DNA of 64,000 nucleotides from a bacterium D16-34 (GTDB lineage: Bacteria; Actinomycetota; Coriobacteriia; Coriobacteriales; Eggerthellaceae). The stretch covers positions 310,001 through 374,000 of the forward strand of contig RAZB01000001.1 in assembly GCA_003612515.1 (NCBI GenBank), in the 5' to 3' direction. The position numbers and the translations under genes are program-made. Below the pieces are notes generated by a model. The model was not told where the DNA came from. It searched no databases and was given only the letters and a program-made list of their open reading frames with translations. How positions within the stretch are numbered: the first letter of the stretch is position 1; each line of letters opens with the position of its first letter. This document shows positions 50,861 to 59,753 of the stretch, piece after piece.

Positions 50861-50962
50861 CTATTCACGGACAAAGCGTTTTTTCTCCCTCCGTCGTCTT
50901 GTCCATATAGTCTTTCGAGCCCAGATAGCGCTGAGTCGAATTGCGCACGCACTCCAACATAA

Positions 50963-51008
50963 CCTCGCATTTTGTCGAATTCTGCAAAATGCGAGGTTTA
51001 CTAGAGAT
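50963..51008. repeat. Dispersed palindromic repeat, copy 1
   Basis: CCTCGCATTTTG and CAAAATGCGAGG form a perfect 12-pair palindrome with a TCGAATTCTG loop, followed by TTTACTAGAGAT. A second copy lies at 58630-58675. Both are after the end of a gene from the reductase/LuxR modules. The palindrome may act as a terminator, but the two copies are conserved beyond what that needs. Confidence 0.8.
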
Positions 51009-51135
51009 GAAGGTTCAAAGCCTTGGTTCACATTCACAAATGAGCTTCTCAAAGGCTCTATGCGCTATAGCGCCTCTGCTTGTTTGCAGGGGCGCTATAA
51101 CTTGGGAGGGTAGGAGGGATTTACCGTGTTTAAAA

Positions 51136-52752
51136 CTATTTTCCTTGTGCTGCACTTTCGCCGGCAACATAACCAAATGTAACCGCACGACCAACTGACA
51201 TACCGGGAATGCCTGCCGGGTAATCAACACCACCATAGAAAGGTCCTGCTGTGTTGCCTGCTACAAACAGACCCTTGATCGGCTCCATGTTTTCGTCCAA
51301 AGCATGCAGTTGAGCATCTACGTCGATACCGCCAAGAATTGCCGATACGCGAACATGTCTGTGGGTACCAATATAGGGCGGCGTGTCAATTGGCTGCATG
51401 TAAGCTCCCTGCTTGCCAAAAGCACTGTCTATGCCGGCTTCGCACATCTTGTTGTATTCATTGACCGTCTTTAAGAAATTATCCACGTCTTTAATTTGAA
51501 GCTTTTCTGCAAGCTCTTCTAAGGTGTCACACATATACGTATCAATTAAGCTCTCAATAACACCTGTGCGCTCAACATCCTCTTCAGGCATATAAACCAT
51601 CAGTTTTTCAAGTGTTGGTGGTTTGGAGTCTGCATACTTCTGTTCATATGCGGCGTCAAAAATCTGGCAATACTGACCTTTGTCCTCTGTCCAATCGCGC
51701 ATGAGGTTATTGATGAACATCATAGAGCCGTTCGTTTTTTCATCACAGAAACGATTGCCTTGCATATCAACGTTCAAGAATGGAATATCGGCAGTAAACA
51801 TCGGGCCGGAATCCATGTCATGAATCATCTTGGTGTGACCTACGCGCTCCATATGGGCGCCTGCCCACAAAGCCATTTTGTGACCATCGCCGGTCTTGTT
51901 CACCTGTTTAAAATCAAATCCCACACAATCCGGGCAGAACACCTCAACCATCTCTTCGTCGTTTTGGTAATCACCCGTTGCCAAAATAACGCCGTTTGCA
52001 GCGTTGAACTGAGCATACCCGCCATTTTTGATTTCGCAAATCACGCCAGTGACTGCTCCCGATTCATCCTGAACCAGCTGCACGCCAGGATACTCATAAA
52101 AAATGTCGATTGATGGATCAGCTTCTGCAACCTCAGCAAAGTTTTCGATGCCATCTTGCCACATGATAGGCTTGGTACCCGGAGCAACAACAACCGCGTG
52201 TGCAACCGCGTCAGTACCTTCAAAAGTAACATCGCTTTCAGAGCGAATAATAGGAGGCAGCGAACCTGCTTGCCCGTATTCATAAACCGCCATAACGGCT
52301 TCACCTGAACGGCGAACATACATATCAACCAATTCACGCTTTGGGCGTAAATCGCTTTCCGCCATGATCTTGTTGATGTAGGCAAGCACGCCTTCCTCGT
52401 TGCTCTGCTCCAAATCAACACCAGAACAAGAATTACCTTGAGAAATGCCTTTGATCTCTTTTTGTACGATTGCAACTTTGGCGCCATTTTTAACCGCACC
52501 TATAGCGGCTCCCATGCCTGCAGCACCAAGACCTACCACGACAACGTCATAATCATGCGTTTCATCAACCTCAGTGATAGGCTCTGGTTTTTGCATAAAG
52601 CGATAACCTGAAGTCTCTTCGGCCGCTTGTCCCCCTTCGTTTGCTGGGGCAGCTTGAGACGCACATCCTGCCAAGCCGACCGCAGCGGTACTTACTGCTG
52701 CAACGGCTCCTAGCCCTAAAAATCCCCTACGCGAAAGATTCGCTTCCCTCAT
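51136..52752 (-). CDS. Tat-exported FAD-binding reductase, fumarate-reductase flavoprotein-like (3)
   Basis: The 538-residue protein starts MREANLSRRGFLGLGAVAAV, a Tat signal with a lipobox (LAGC). FAD-binding YDVVVVGLGAAGMGAAIGAV follows, with the GVILATGDYQNDEEMVEVFC motif and the closing PIKGLFVAGNTAGPFYGGVD. No FMN or haem attachment domain is seen. The closing motif with FYGGVDYPAG differs from the other paralogues. The ATG at 52752 has AAGGAGGTCACT upstream, so a longer frame from 52779 is unlikely. It is divergent from LuxR (4). Confidence 0.85.
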   Translation of the reverse strand: MREANLSRRGFLGLGAVAAVSTAAVGLAGCASQAAPANEGGQAAEETSGYRFMQKPEPITEVDETHDYDVVVVGLGAAGMGAAIGAVKNGAKVAIVQKEIKGISQGNSCSGVDLEQSNEEGVLAYINKIMAESDLRPKRELVDMYVRRSGEAVMAVYEYGQAGSLPPIIRSESDVTFEGTDAVAHAVVVAPGTKPIMWQDGIENFAEVAEADPSIDIFYEYPGVQLVQDESGAVTGVICEIKNGGYAQFNAANGVILATGDYQNDEEMVEVFCPDCVGFDFKQVNKTGDGHKMALWAGAHMERVGHTKMIHDMDSGPMFTADIPFLNVDMQGNRFCDEKTNGSMMFINNLMRDWTEDKGQYCQIFDAAYEQKYADSKPPTLEKLMVYMPEEDVERTGVIESLIDTYMCDTLEELAEKLQIKDVDNFLKTVNEYNKMCEAGIDSAFGKQGAYMQPIDTPPYIGTHRHVRVSAILGGIDVDAQLHALDENMEPIKGLFVAGNTAGPFYGGVDYPAGIPGMSVGRAVTFGYVAGESAAQGK

Positions 52753-52837
52753 AGTGACCTCCTTGCGGTCTCTCGTCATATCTGTTGCAGTAAGCCGGTT
52801 TAGATTTCAACGACAAGCGCGATGTCCTTTATGACGG

Positions 52838-52883
52838 CCTTCGCAGTGACCTTCGTGGTAGCCTTCGCGATGCCTTCGTTCCC
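52838..52883. repeat. Tandem CCTTCG repeat in a divergent promoter region
   Basis: CCTTCG begins at 52838, 52850, 52862 and 52873, giving four units of 12, 12 and 11 bases. It lies in the 331-base gap between reductase (3) and LuxR (4), where an operator array is plausible. No protein gene is visible in that gap. Confidence 0.5.
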
Positions 52884-53083
52884 GCCTTAAGCAACAGCTC
52901 TTCCTAAAAAACGCTTGAGCGCTTTTCCTGGCTCGTATGATGACGGACAAAAGAGGTCTCAAACATCAGCTGCTCACGCTTATATTACTAACCCTCAAAA
53001 AATAACCCAGAGCAAGATTTTCAGTTCAGCGTTTTGATTACATGCGCAAATAGGGTTTTGTATACTCGTAGCGGGAGGTTTTG

Positions 53084-54499
53084 ATGCAGACCAAAATAAA
53101 GAGCATATATGCAGCGTTGGCTGCAGTTTCGCTATCCTTTTTCGGAGTAGGTTTTCACAAAGCGTGGGTATATGCCTGCACGCCAATGTTTCGCGGGGAG
53201 GTTTTAGGTCCGTTTCCACTCAGAACATGGTTTGAATTGTGTTGCGCTATAGCCGCCATTGCCTTTGCGCTCTTTGCTTTACAAACAAAGCATGATCAAA
53301 TGCGCAACGCATTGCTTCCCATTGCAGTATGGTGTCAAATACTTTCAGCGGGCTTGTTGGCAATCTCTGTTATCTGCTCTGAATTAAGCTTGCTGTTGTG
53401 CACTCTTGCCTGTTTCATAGGTGCCTGTGGCGTTATTAGCATGTCGCTTTTATGGGTTGACGTATATGCGTTTCTCAACCCCTTGCGTGTCGCCCTCTTT
53501 TATTCTGGCGGCATTTTGTTAGCTTGTCTTATCAACTTCGCCGTACAAGAAAACCCGCCTCTTCGTTTGGCAATCCTCGGCATGATTCTGCCCTTTTTCA
53601 CTGTTTGGTGCCTCAAGCGAAGCCAGCTTTGTATTACTTCAGAAGGCGAAACGACTGGAGCACTCCCCCAAAAATTGCAACTATTGCCCTGGAAAGCCCT
53701 TTTGTTTATCGCTGCATATGCCTTTGCGTATGGAGTCTCTGCAAAGGTAGCTCCCATAGCTCCGAGTGCAATTGTCTTTATCACCATGCTGCCAGCGCTC
53801 ATAGTTTTCTTCAGCGTCCTTTGTAGTGCGAAACGATTCAATTTCGAACTGATATATCGCTGGGCGTTTCCGCTTATGGTTTTAGGATTTCTTGCAGTTG
53901 CCGCCATTCCAAATATAGACAAAGGTGTCTCAGCGGCTCTTGTTGGCATTAGCTACATCTCAAGCGAAATGCTTGTTGTCTTGATTGTTTGCGGGCTTTG
54001 TTATCGAACTGGCGCAAACGCGTTTTGGCTATTTGGCATCATTAAGGGTTGTCAGTATCTTGCCAAATTCATGGGTCTGATTCTCATGAATTTCATAGTT
54101 TCGCATGAGGCTGCCTCACAAGTTTCTCTTATTGCAGCCATCATTGTAGTCGCGCTCATCGTTTTAGCCAGTGTTATTTTCGCCACAGAGCGCAGCTTGT
54201 TTTCTAAGTGGGGAGCTAAAAGCTTCACGATACAAGAAGACAACCGCAGCGCTGAAGAAACCGAGCCTCTTGTTGCGAGAATCTCTGATCGCGTTGAAGG
54301 ATTAGCTGAAGTATATGACCTCACGCAACGTGAAACCGAAGTACTTATGTTGCTTGCCCGCGGTAAAACCGTCCGCGGCATAGGCTCGGATATGTTTATT
54401 GCCGAAGGGACAGTCAAAGCGCATATCCAGCATATTTATCAAAAGCTTGGCGTTCATAACCGAAGTGAACTCTTGAAATTCTTAGGCGTGTCATCTTAG
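53084..54499 (+). CDS. Membrane-bound LuxR-type transcriptional regulator (4)
   Basis: The 471-residue protein begins MQTKIKSIYAALAAVSLSFF and has about twelve hydrophobic segments. A LuxR domain ends it: YDLTQRETEVLMLLARGKTV, then IGSDMFIAEGTVKAHIQHIY and HNRSELLKFLGV. The ATG at 53084 follows GCGGGAGGTTT. It is divergent from reductase (3) and convergent with reductase (4), so it could control either; the divergent pairing seen elsewhere favours reductase (3). Confidence 0.85.
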   Translation: MQTKIKSIYAALAAVSLSFFGVGFHKAWVYACTPMFRGEVLGPFPLRTWFELCCAIAAIAFALFALQTKHDQMRNALLPIAVWCQILSAGLLAISVICSELSLLLCTLACFIGACGVISMSLLWVDVYAFLNPLRVALFYSGGILLACLINFAVQENPPLRLAILGMILPFFTVWCLKRSQLCITSEGETTGALPQKLQLLPWKALLFIAAYAFAYGVSAKVAPIAPSAIVFITMLPALIVFFSVLCSAKRFNFELIYRWAFPLMVLGFLAVAAIPNIDKGVSAALVGISYISSEMLVVLIVCGLCYRTGANAFWLFGIIKGCQYLAKFMGLILMNFIVSHEAASQVSLIAAIIVVALIVLASVIFATERSLFSKWGAKSFTIQEDNRSAEETEPLVARISDRVEGLAEVYDLTQRETEVLMLLARGKTVRGIGSDMFIAEGTVKAHIQHIYQKLGVHNRSELLKFLGVSS

Positions 54500-54620
54500 C
54501 AGGGTTGGCGCCATCAGCGCACAAAAACCCTGCAACGGCCTCTTCCAAAGGAAGGAGGGGAGTTAAATTGAAGAGGCCGCTGCAAGGGGGTCTTCCTTGC
54601 GATGGACTCAGAAAGACCCC
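54499..54620. terminator. Cluster of hairpins between convergent genes
   Basis: Three inverted repeats follow each other: GCAGGGTT/AACCCTGC, GGCCTCTTC/GAAGAGGCC (54537-54578) and GGGGTCTT/AAGACCCC (54587-54620). None has a strong T-run, but together they lie between two convergent genes and probably end both transcripts. Confidence 0.5.
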
Positions 54621-54633
54621 GCGAAGCCAACGC

Positions 54634-56943
54634 TTAAGCGTTTTCTAAGAAGTGCTTGGCGGCAATGTAGCCAGAAATCCAAGCGTAACCGCAACTATGA
54701 CCAGCTGCATCGGAATAGTACGGGCTCACAAAGTAACCACCGCTATCCTGTCCTCCGCAGTACAGCCCTTTAATAATGCGCCCCTCGTCATCAAGAGCTT
54801 GACAGTTGCCGCTTACCTTGATGCCGTCTAACGTACCAAAGATAGTTGGGGTAATGCGCAGTGCATAAAACGGTCCATCCGAAAGGCTATGAAGCATAGC
54901 CGGGTCTTTACCTTGGCGAACATCTTGTCCACTTGCAATGCTGGCGAGATACTCTTCTATCGTCTTGCCGAACACGGCAGAGTCGAGACCAATAGCATCA
55001 CCTAGACCGGCAAGAGTATCAGCTTTCCACGCCTGATTATGGTTGATGGCATTTTCGAGCTCCTCGTTAAGCGTGGGATAACCCGGGTGGTTAACACGAC
55101 TATATTGCTGCTCATTAAGCGTAAGGCGATGCAAGTTTTCATCGGAAAGCACGCCGAGAATACCGTCTTTAACCATGGCATCAACGTCGCCTTGCGTAAA
55201 GACAAGGTAGGCATAGCCAACTGAAGCCAAAGCAGGGCCGGCGTTCTCTAGAATGCTGCTCATAAACATCTGCTCGTTGATGAAGCGTTCACCAGCAGGA
55301 TTGACGGCCAAGAAGCCAGGTTGGTTGAGGTATTTCAAATAACCTGAGAAGATATCAATCTTGTCATTACCGCAATACTCAGAGAATTCGGGAATAATTT
55401 CAGGATCCAGATGACCTCCAACTTCACGACACATCTGGATGCCGTCACCGGTATTACGCGAGACGCCATTTAAGTAGAAGTTTGAGCTTCCGCATATCTC
55501 TTTGAGCATGGATTTGTTTCCGCCGAACCCGCCAGTTGCAACATGTACCGCTTTCGCATGAACAGTAACCGTCGTTGTGTCTTGTCGAACAGCATTGACA
55601 CCACAGACAACGCCGTCTTCCACGATAAGGCTCTCAGCGGCCGTTTCAAGCATCAGCTGGCCTCCTTGAGGAATGATAAACGTATCATAGAGCGCCTGGA
55701 TTTTGTCGGTGCCCTTACGCTGACGCACACAAGGACGACCAATATTAACACCTTCAAAGCCTTCACAGTCGGTCTGCTGGTAGAGCGAACTGAGCTTGTT
55801 AACAACGCCGGCGCTAGATTCAAGCACATTTCGCACGAGCGGCCCGTTAGTTTTCCAATGAGCAAAGTTCATCTGATAGTTATACTGCTCATCAATGTCA
55901 TAAATCTGCTCGGCTTCAATTTGAAGATCGCTCCCAACGCAGAGGAACGAAGAGGCGCAAGCCGACAGGCCGCCGATCTTTCCGCATTTCTCAATAATTG
56001 CTACGGTTTTGCCGCCCTCCAGCGCTGTGAGCGCTGCCATGGTGCCTGATCCACCAGAGCCAACAATGGCTAAATCAACAGTAATCTCTTCGTTGCCGCC
56101 GACGTGTTCTGTGGGCTCTACGAATCCGCGCAAATCGGCGCCGGCCTGCTCCAAGCACTGTTGAACGCCTGATAGAATAGCACCAGTAGTCATGGTGCAA
56201 CCCGTCACAGCATCTACAGTAAGAGACTGCTGATCTACCACAGCTGCAGGAATGCGCTCAATACAGGGTTCAAAGAAACCTGGGGTCTCGGAGGTGTCGA
56301 GTACTTCCACTGACACGATAGAGTTCTGATCAACGGTCACTTCCACTCGTGTTGGTTGAATATCTGCCGGCGAGAAAAAGCGAGTTCCTTCAACCGTTCC
56401 GGCCTTCCATTTTCCATAAGCTTCACCCTGATAGGTGCCAGGCGTCATGTTCTGCGTCACAGACACATCGCGCGCCTCAAGCTTTACGCCTCCTTCAGAC
56501 AAAGCAGCTTTTGCGGCATTAATTACCGCCATGCTCGTTACCGTAGCGCCAGAAATCGCATCTACATCTGCGGTGTTGTGGGCAAGCATTCGCTGAGGCA
56601 ACAGGCTAACAGCACGACCACCAATACCTTCTGTTTCAAGGTCGCCGACAACATCAACGCTCACTAATTCGAGGTTGTCGACAACAAGAGTTGCCGTAAT
56701 TTCGCCGCCATACCCTTCGGCTGTTGCGGTGAACGTTCCCGCCGTTGCCCCATTGCCCGTGTTGGCAATCTTAGATCCCTGACTAGAACAGCCGCTAAGC
56801 CCTACCGGCGCTAACCCGATGGCGCCAACCGTTGCCGCAACACCTGCGGTGGCGAAAGCTCCTTTTAAAAACCCGCGTCGTGTTGTTATAGGAGCACCTT
56901 TACGCGCGCCAAAATCGGTATCATGAGATACTTCAATGCTCAT
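54634..56943 (-). CDS. Tat-exported reductase with two FMN-binding domains and a FAD domain (4)
   Basis: The 769-residue protein has a Tat signal (PITTRRGFLKGAFATAGVAA) with a lipobox (LSGC). It then has two FMN-bind domains, each with a threonine attachment motif (DAISGATVTSMAVI near residue 120 and DAVTGCTMTTGAIL near 245), and a fumarate-reductase flavoprotein domain (VDLAIVGSGGSGTMAALTAL). Covalent FMN would pass electrons to the FAD, so this one can take electrons directly from a membrane donor, unlike the three shorter paralogues. The ATG at 56943 has AAGGAGAAAGGG upstream; a longer frame to 57225 is not credible. It is divergent from LuxR (5). Confidence 0.88.
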   Translation of the reverse strand: MSIEVSHDTDFGARKGAPITTRRGFLKGAFATAGVAATVGAIGLAPVGLSGCSSQGSKIANTGNGATAGTFTATAEGYGGEITATLVVDNLELVSVDVVGDLETEGIGGRAVSLLPQRMLAHNTADVDAISGATVTSMAVINAAKAALSEGGVKLEARDVSVTQNMTPGTYQGEAYGKWKAGTVEGTRFFSPADIQPTRVEVTVDQNSIVSVEVLDTSETPGFFEPCIERIPAAVVDQQSLTVDAVTGCTMTTGAILSGVQQCLEQAGADLRGFVEPTEHVGGNEEITVDLAIVGSGGSGTMAALTALEGGKTVAIIEKCGKIGGLSACASSFLCVGSDLQIEAEQIYDIDEQYNYQMNFAHWKTNGPLVRNVLESSAGVVNKLSSLYQQTDCEGFEGVNIGRPCVRQRKGTDKIQALYDTFIIPQGGQLMLETAAESLIVEDGVVCGVNAVRQDTTTVTVHAKAVHVATGGFGGNKSMLKEICGSSNFYLNGVSRNTGDGIQMCREVGGHLDPEIIPEFSEYCGNDKIDIFSGYLKYLNQPGFLAVNPAGERFINEQMFMSSILENAGPALASVGYAYLVFTQGDVDAMVKDGILGVLSDENLHRLTLNEQQYSRVNHPGYPTLNEELENAINHNQAWKADTLAGLGDAIGLDSAVFGKTIEEYLASIASGQDVRQGKDPAMLHSLSDGPFYALRITPTIFGTLDGIKVSGNCQALDDEGRIIKGLYCGGQDSGGYFVSPYYSDAAGHSCGYAWISGYIAAKHFLENA

Positions 56944-57146
56944 CTTTTTCCCTTTCTCCTTTATCTCCTTTGATTTGAGCCAGATGGCTAATCCATAGTG
57001 GAGCGCACGGATACAAAGGACATCCCATGAAACAACGGAAGTGCGGTATTTTCCTCCTATAAAAAATAGTACTTTCCGAGATGAAGACGGTATAATCGAT
57101 AAACTAATGACGTTCTTGCACGACTTGCCCAGCAAAGAGGGAATGC

Positions 57147-58604
57147 ATGTTTTCAAGCTTAAAAGACCAGAATACTCGTACTGCAAGTACGCCAAAAATT
57201 GTCTGTGCCACAGCCGGTATGTCATGCTTTTGGCAATTGTTGCGCTATAGCAATATAAACGCGGTTTTTACCCCGTGGGCTTCGTCCCAAGATGGAGCCA
57301 TGGCAAGCTACCTTCTACTTCTTGCGCTGGTAGCTGCCTTTTGTCTTTGCTTGGCCTTCGTGCCAAAGCTGCGCAAACAAGTCCCCTCTGTCCGCACAAT
57401 TATCGGAGCTTCGCTAGCCTCAAGTCTCGTCCTAGGCTTTGCGCCGCTGGCGTCAGCCAATATGACTGACTCTCCGCTTGCTATTATCTTTACCCTCTTG
57501 CTGGCCATTGGTTTTGTCGTTTTAATAAGAGCCTGGACAATTTATTTAGCGAATACCATACAAGAGTCCTTCTCTTCAGCTCTTATGATCTTGCTTCTTT
57601 CGTCCATGGCCACGCTATTACTCAGCCTTGCCATCTCAGTGGCGGGCTCTTTGTCTCCGCTGCTTCGCGCGCCACTTCCCCTTCTTTCCGCAGTGCTTTT
57701 AATCGTCTGTCTCCACATGACGGATGATTCCTTGGCTATAAAATGCGCTTTTAAAAACGAGAAGGAGCGCTCTTGTTCTCCTTTGTCGCTTCGGTGGCTT
57801 TTTTGGCTCATATTTCTTTTAGTGCTGTCGACTCTCGCCAAAGGAGCCATCACCCCTGTGCCACTTGGGATCTTTGACAGCCCCGACCGCATTTATAGCA
57901 CCCTTATAACAGTGATTGTGGGGCTTGTACTGGCAATGATTGCTAATGTTTTCGACGGAAGAAGAACACTCATTGCCTATTGTGCCTGCATTTCAGTATC
58001 TGTAGTGCTTGCCGCTGGTTTCTTTGCGCTGGGCTTTATTGGCGAAAAAGCCGCATTTATAAGTGCAGCATGCATGGTCACCAGTCGCGCGTGGGTTGAA
58101 GCGATGCTTCTCCTATCAGCCATTTTATGGGGCATGGATCGATGGGGTGTTTTCCCGTCGGTTGTGACGTTTTTCATCCTTCCCGAACTTGCGTCCAGTT
58201 TCATACGACGCTTTCTTTTGCCCTGGATTGCACAAGGCTCAAGCATTCCTTTATTTTCGCTCATGGAAGCTTTGTCTTTGCCTCTCGGCGTGTTGTTCCT
58301 TGTCGTATGTTGCCTTGTTTTAGGAAAGCTCGCATTCAATGGCATGGTAGAGGATGCTTCCGACACGAAGGTCACAGAGGCAGAGTCTGGCAGCATAAGC
58401 CTTGATGGGTTCGCAAAGAAGTACAGCCTGACTGCCCGAGAAACCGAGATTGTGGGATATCTGTTGCGAGGATACAGCTTGCCCCTTATTGCAGAGGAAG
58501 AAGTGTTATCGCTGAGCACCGTCCAAACACACTGTCGTAATATCTATCGGAAACTTGGCATTCATTCAAAATCCGAGTTGATCAAACTTGTCGAAGCGAA
58601 CTAA
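57147..58604 (+). CDS. Membrane-bound LuxR-type transcriptional regulator (5)
   Basis: The 485-residue protein has an extra N-terminal stretch of about 50 residues, then about twelve hydrophobic segments and a LuxR domain: YSLTARETEIVGYLLRGYSL, then EEEVLSLSTVQTHCRNIYRK and HSKSELIKLVEAN. The ATG at 57147 has AGAGGGAATGC upstream; a later start at 57300 would drop the poorly conserved N-terminus and cannot be excluded. It is divergent from the two-FMN reductase (4), completing the fourth reductase/LuxR pair of the window. Confidence 0.82.
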   Translation: MFSSLKDQNTRTASTPKIVCATAGMSCFWQLLRYSNINAVFTPWASSQDGAMASYLLLLALVAAFCLCLAFVPKLRKQVPSVRTIIGASLASSLVLGFAPLASANMTDSPLAIIFTLLLAIGFVVLIRAWTIYLANTIQESFSSALMILLLSSMATLLLSLAISVAGSLSPLLRAPLPLLSAVLLIVCLHMTDDSLAIKCAFKNEKERSCSPLSLRWLFWLIFLLVLSTLAKGAITPVPLGIFDSPDRIYSTLITVIVGLVLAMIANVFDGRRTLIAYCACISVSVVLAAGFFALGFIGEKAAFISAACMVTSRAWVEAMLLLSAILWGMDRWGVFPSVVTFFILPELASSFIRRFLLPWIAQGSSIPLFSLMEALSLPLGVLFLVVCCLVLGKLAFNGMVEDASDTKVTEAESGSISLDGFAKKYSLTARETEIVGYLLRGYSLPLIAEEEVLSLSTVQTHCRNIYRKLGIHSKSELIKLVEAN

Positions 58605-58629
58605 TTCTGCACACGCGCATCGACTCTAA

Positions 58630-58675
58630 CCTATCATTTTGTCGAATTCTGCAAAATGCAAGGTTTACTAGAGAT
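58630..58675. repeat. Dispersed palindromic repeat, copy 2
   Basis: This copy shares ATTTTGTCGAATTCTGCAAA and GGTTTACTAGAGAT with the copy at 50963-51008; the outer stem pairs are partly lost (CTATC against GCAAG). It lies 25 bases after the end of LuxR gene (5). Confidence 0.8.
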
Positions 58676-58857
58676 CGACCTCGAAACTCCCTTTGGACAG
58701 GCGGCGCGAAAACGCCCCGCACATTATCGAAGTAAAAACCGCGTGACGTTTTCCCATTGTCCCCTGATTGTCCCCGCTCCCCTCCGATTCGGCCAAAATC
58801 TTCCCGAAACAACAAAACAGGTCGGCGAGCAAAATGCCTGCCGACCTGCGATAATTC

Positions 58858-58933
58858 TGGAGCCAACGAGCGGATTCGAACCGCTGACCTACGCATTACG
58901 AGTGCGTTGCTCTACCAGCTGAGCCACGTTGGC
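58858..58933 (-). tRNA. tRNA-Thr (CGT)
   Basis: On the minus strand the acceptor is GCCAACG/CGTTGGC, the D arm GCTCAGCTGGTAGAGC, the anticodon stem ACGCA/TGCGT with loop CTCGTAA (anticodon CGT), and the T arm CAGCGGTTCGAATCCGCTC has the loop TTCGAAT. CCA is encoded. The fold is complete. The remaining 58676-58857 stretch holds no gene that I can support. Confidence 0.96.
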
Positions 58934-59057
58934 AAGATGCGCTCATCACAAGCGCGAACATGAAGTATAGCGAATCAACCAAAAACAAACAAGACACATT
59001 CGCGAAATACCCGCAAGCGACCAGCAACAAGCCAGCAGCTATAGTCTTGCCAACAAA

Positions 59058-59753
59058 CTAGCATTCCTCTGGGTTTATGCGATATCCGATCCCCCACACC
59101 GTCTCTATAATGAGCGGTTGTGTGGGATCGTCTTCAACTTTAGCTCGCAACTTTTTGATGAAAACCGTAATACTGCTGGTTTCGCCAACAAATTCCGGAC
59201 CCCAGACCGCCTCAACAAGCTGTTCGCGCGAAAACACCACTCCGGGGTTATGCGCCAACACCGACATTATGTTGAACTCTTTCGGGGTGAGCGGAATCAA
59301 TGTGCCATCCTTGACCAGGCGATGTTGTCCGGTATCTAATTCAAGCCGACCAACCGTAATCACGTTATTAGACAGAGGCGCAGCAGGTTGCATATGAGCG
59401 CGACGAAGCAGTGCTTCGATGTGCATAAGCAGCTCACGTGGGTCAAAAGGCTTCACCATGTAGTCATCGCCGCCAGCAGCAAAACCTACACCTTTATCAA
59501 CAATATCGCCTTTTGCAGAGAGGAAAATGACCGGGACAGTAACTCCTTTTGCACGCAGTTCGCGACATGCCGTAAAACCATCAACTTTGGGCATCATAAC
59601 GTCCATAATAATGAGATCGGGCTTGCACGCTTCAACAATCCGTAGTGCCTCCGCGCCATTTTCGGCATAGGCGAATTCATAGCCTGCATCCACCACCATA
59701 TCGCGCACGAGTCGCTCAATGCGAGGTTCATCATCAACAAGTAAGATCTTCAT
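59058..59753 (-). CDS. OmpR/PhoB-family response regulator
   Basis: The 231-residue protein has a receiver domain with the DD pair (LVDDEPRIE), phospho-acceptor D51 in DLIIMDVMMPKVDG and lysine in YMVKPFDPREL. A winged-helix C-terminal domain follows (TPKEFNIMSVLAHNPGVVFS, then VWGPEF and a VWGIGYRI end). Three ATG codons in a row (59753-59759) follow GAGGGGG; the last is chosen for spacing. It overlaps the sensor kinase gene upstream on the same strand by about 20 bases, so the two are coupled. The likely target is the divergent molybdopterin gene at 61712. Confidence 0.9.
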   Translation of the reverse strand: MKILLVDDEPRIERLVRDMVVDAGYEFAYAENGAEALRIVEACKPDLIIMDVMMPKVDGFTACRELRAKGVTVPVIFLSAKGDIVDKGVGFAAGGDDYMVKPFDPRELLMHIEALLRRAHMQPAAPLSNNVITVGRLELDTGQHRLVKDGTLIPLTPKEFNIMSVLAHNPGVVFSREQLVEAVWGPEFVGETSSITVFIKKLRAKVEDDPTQPLIIETVWGIGYRINPEEC

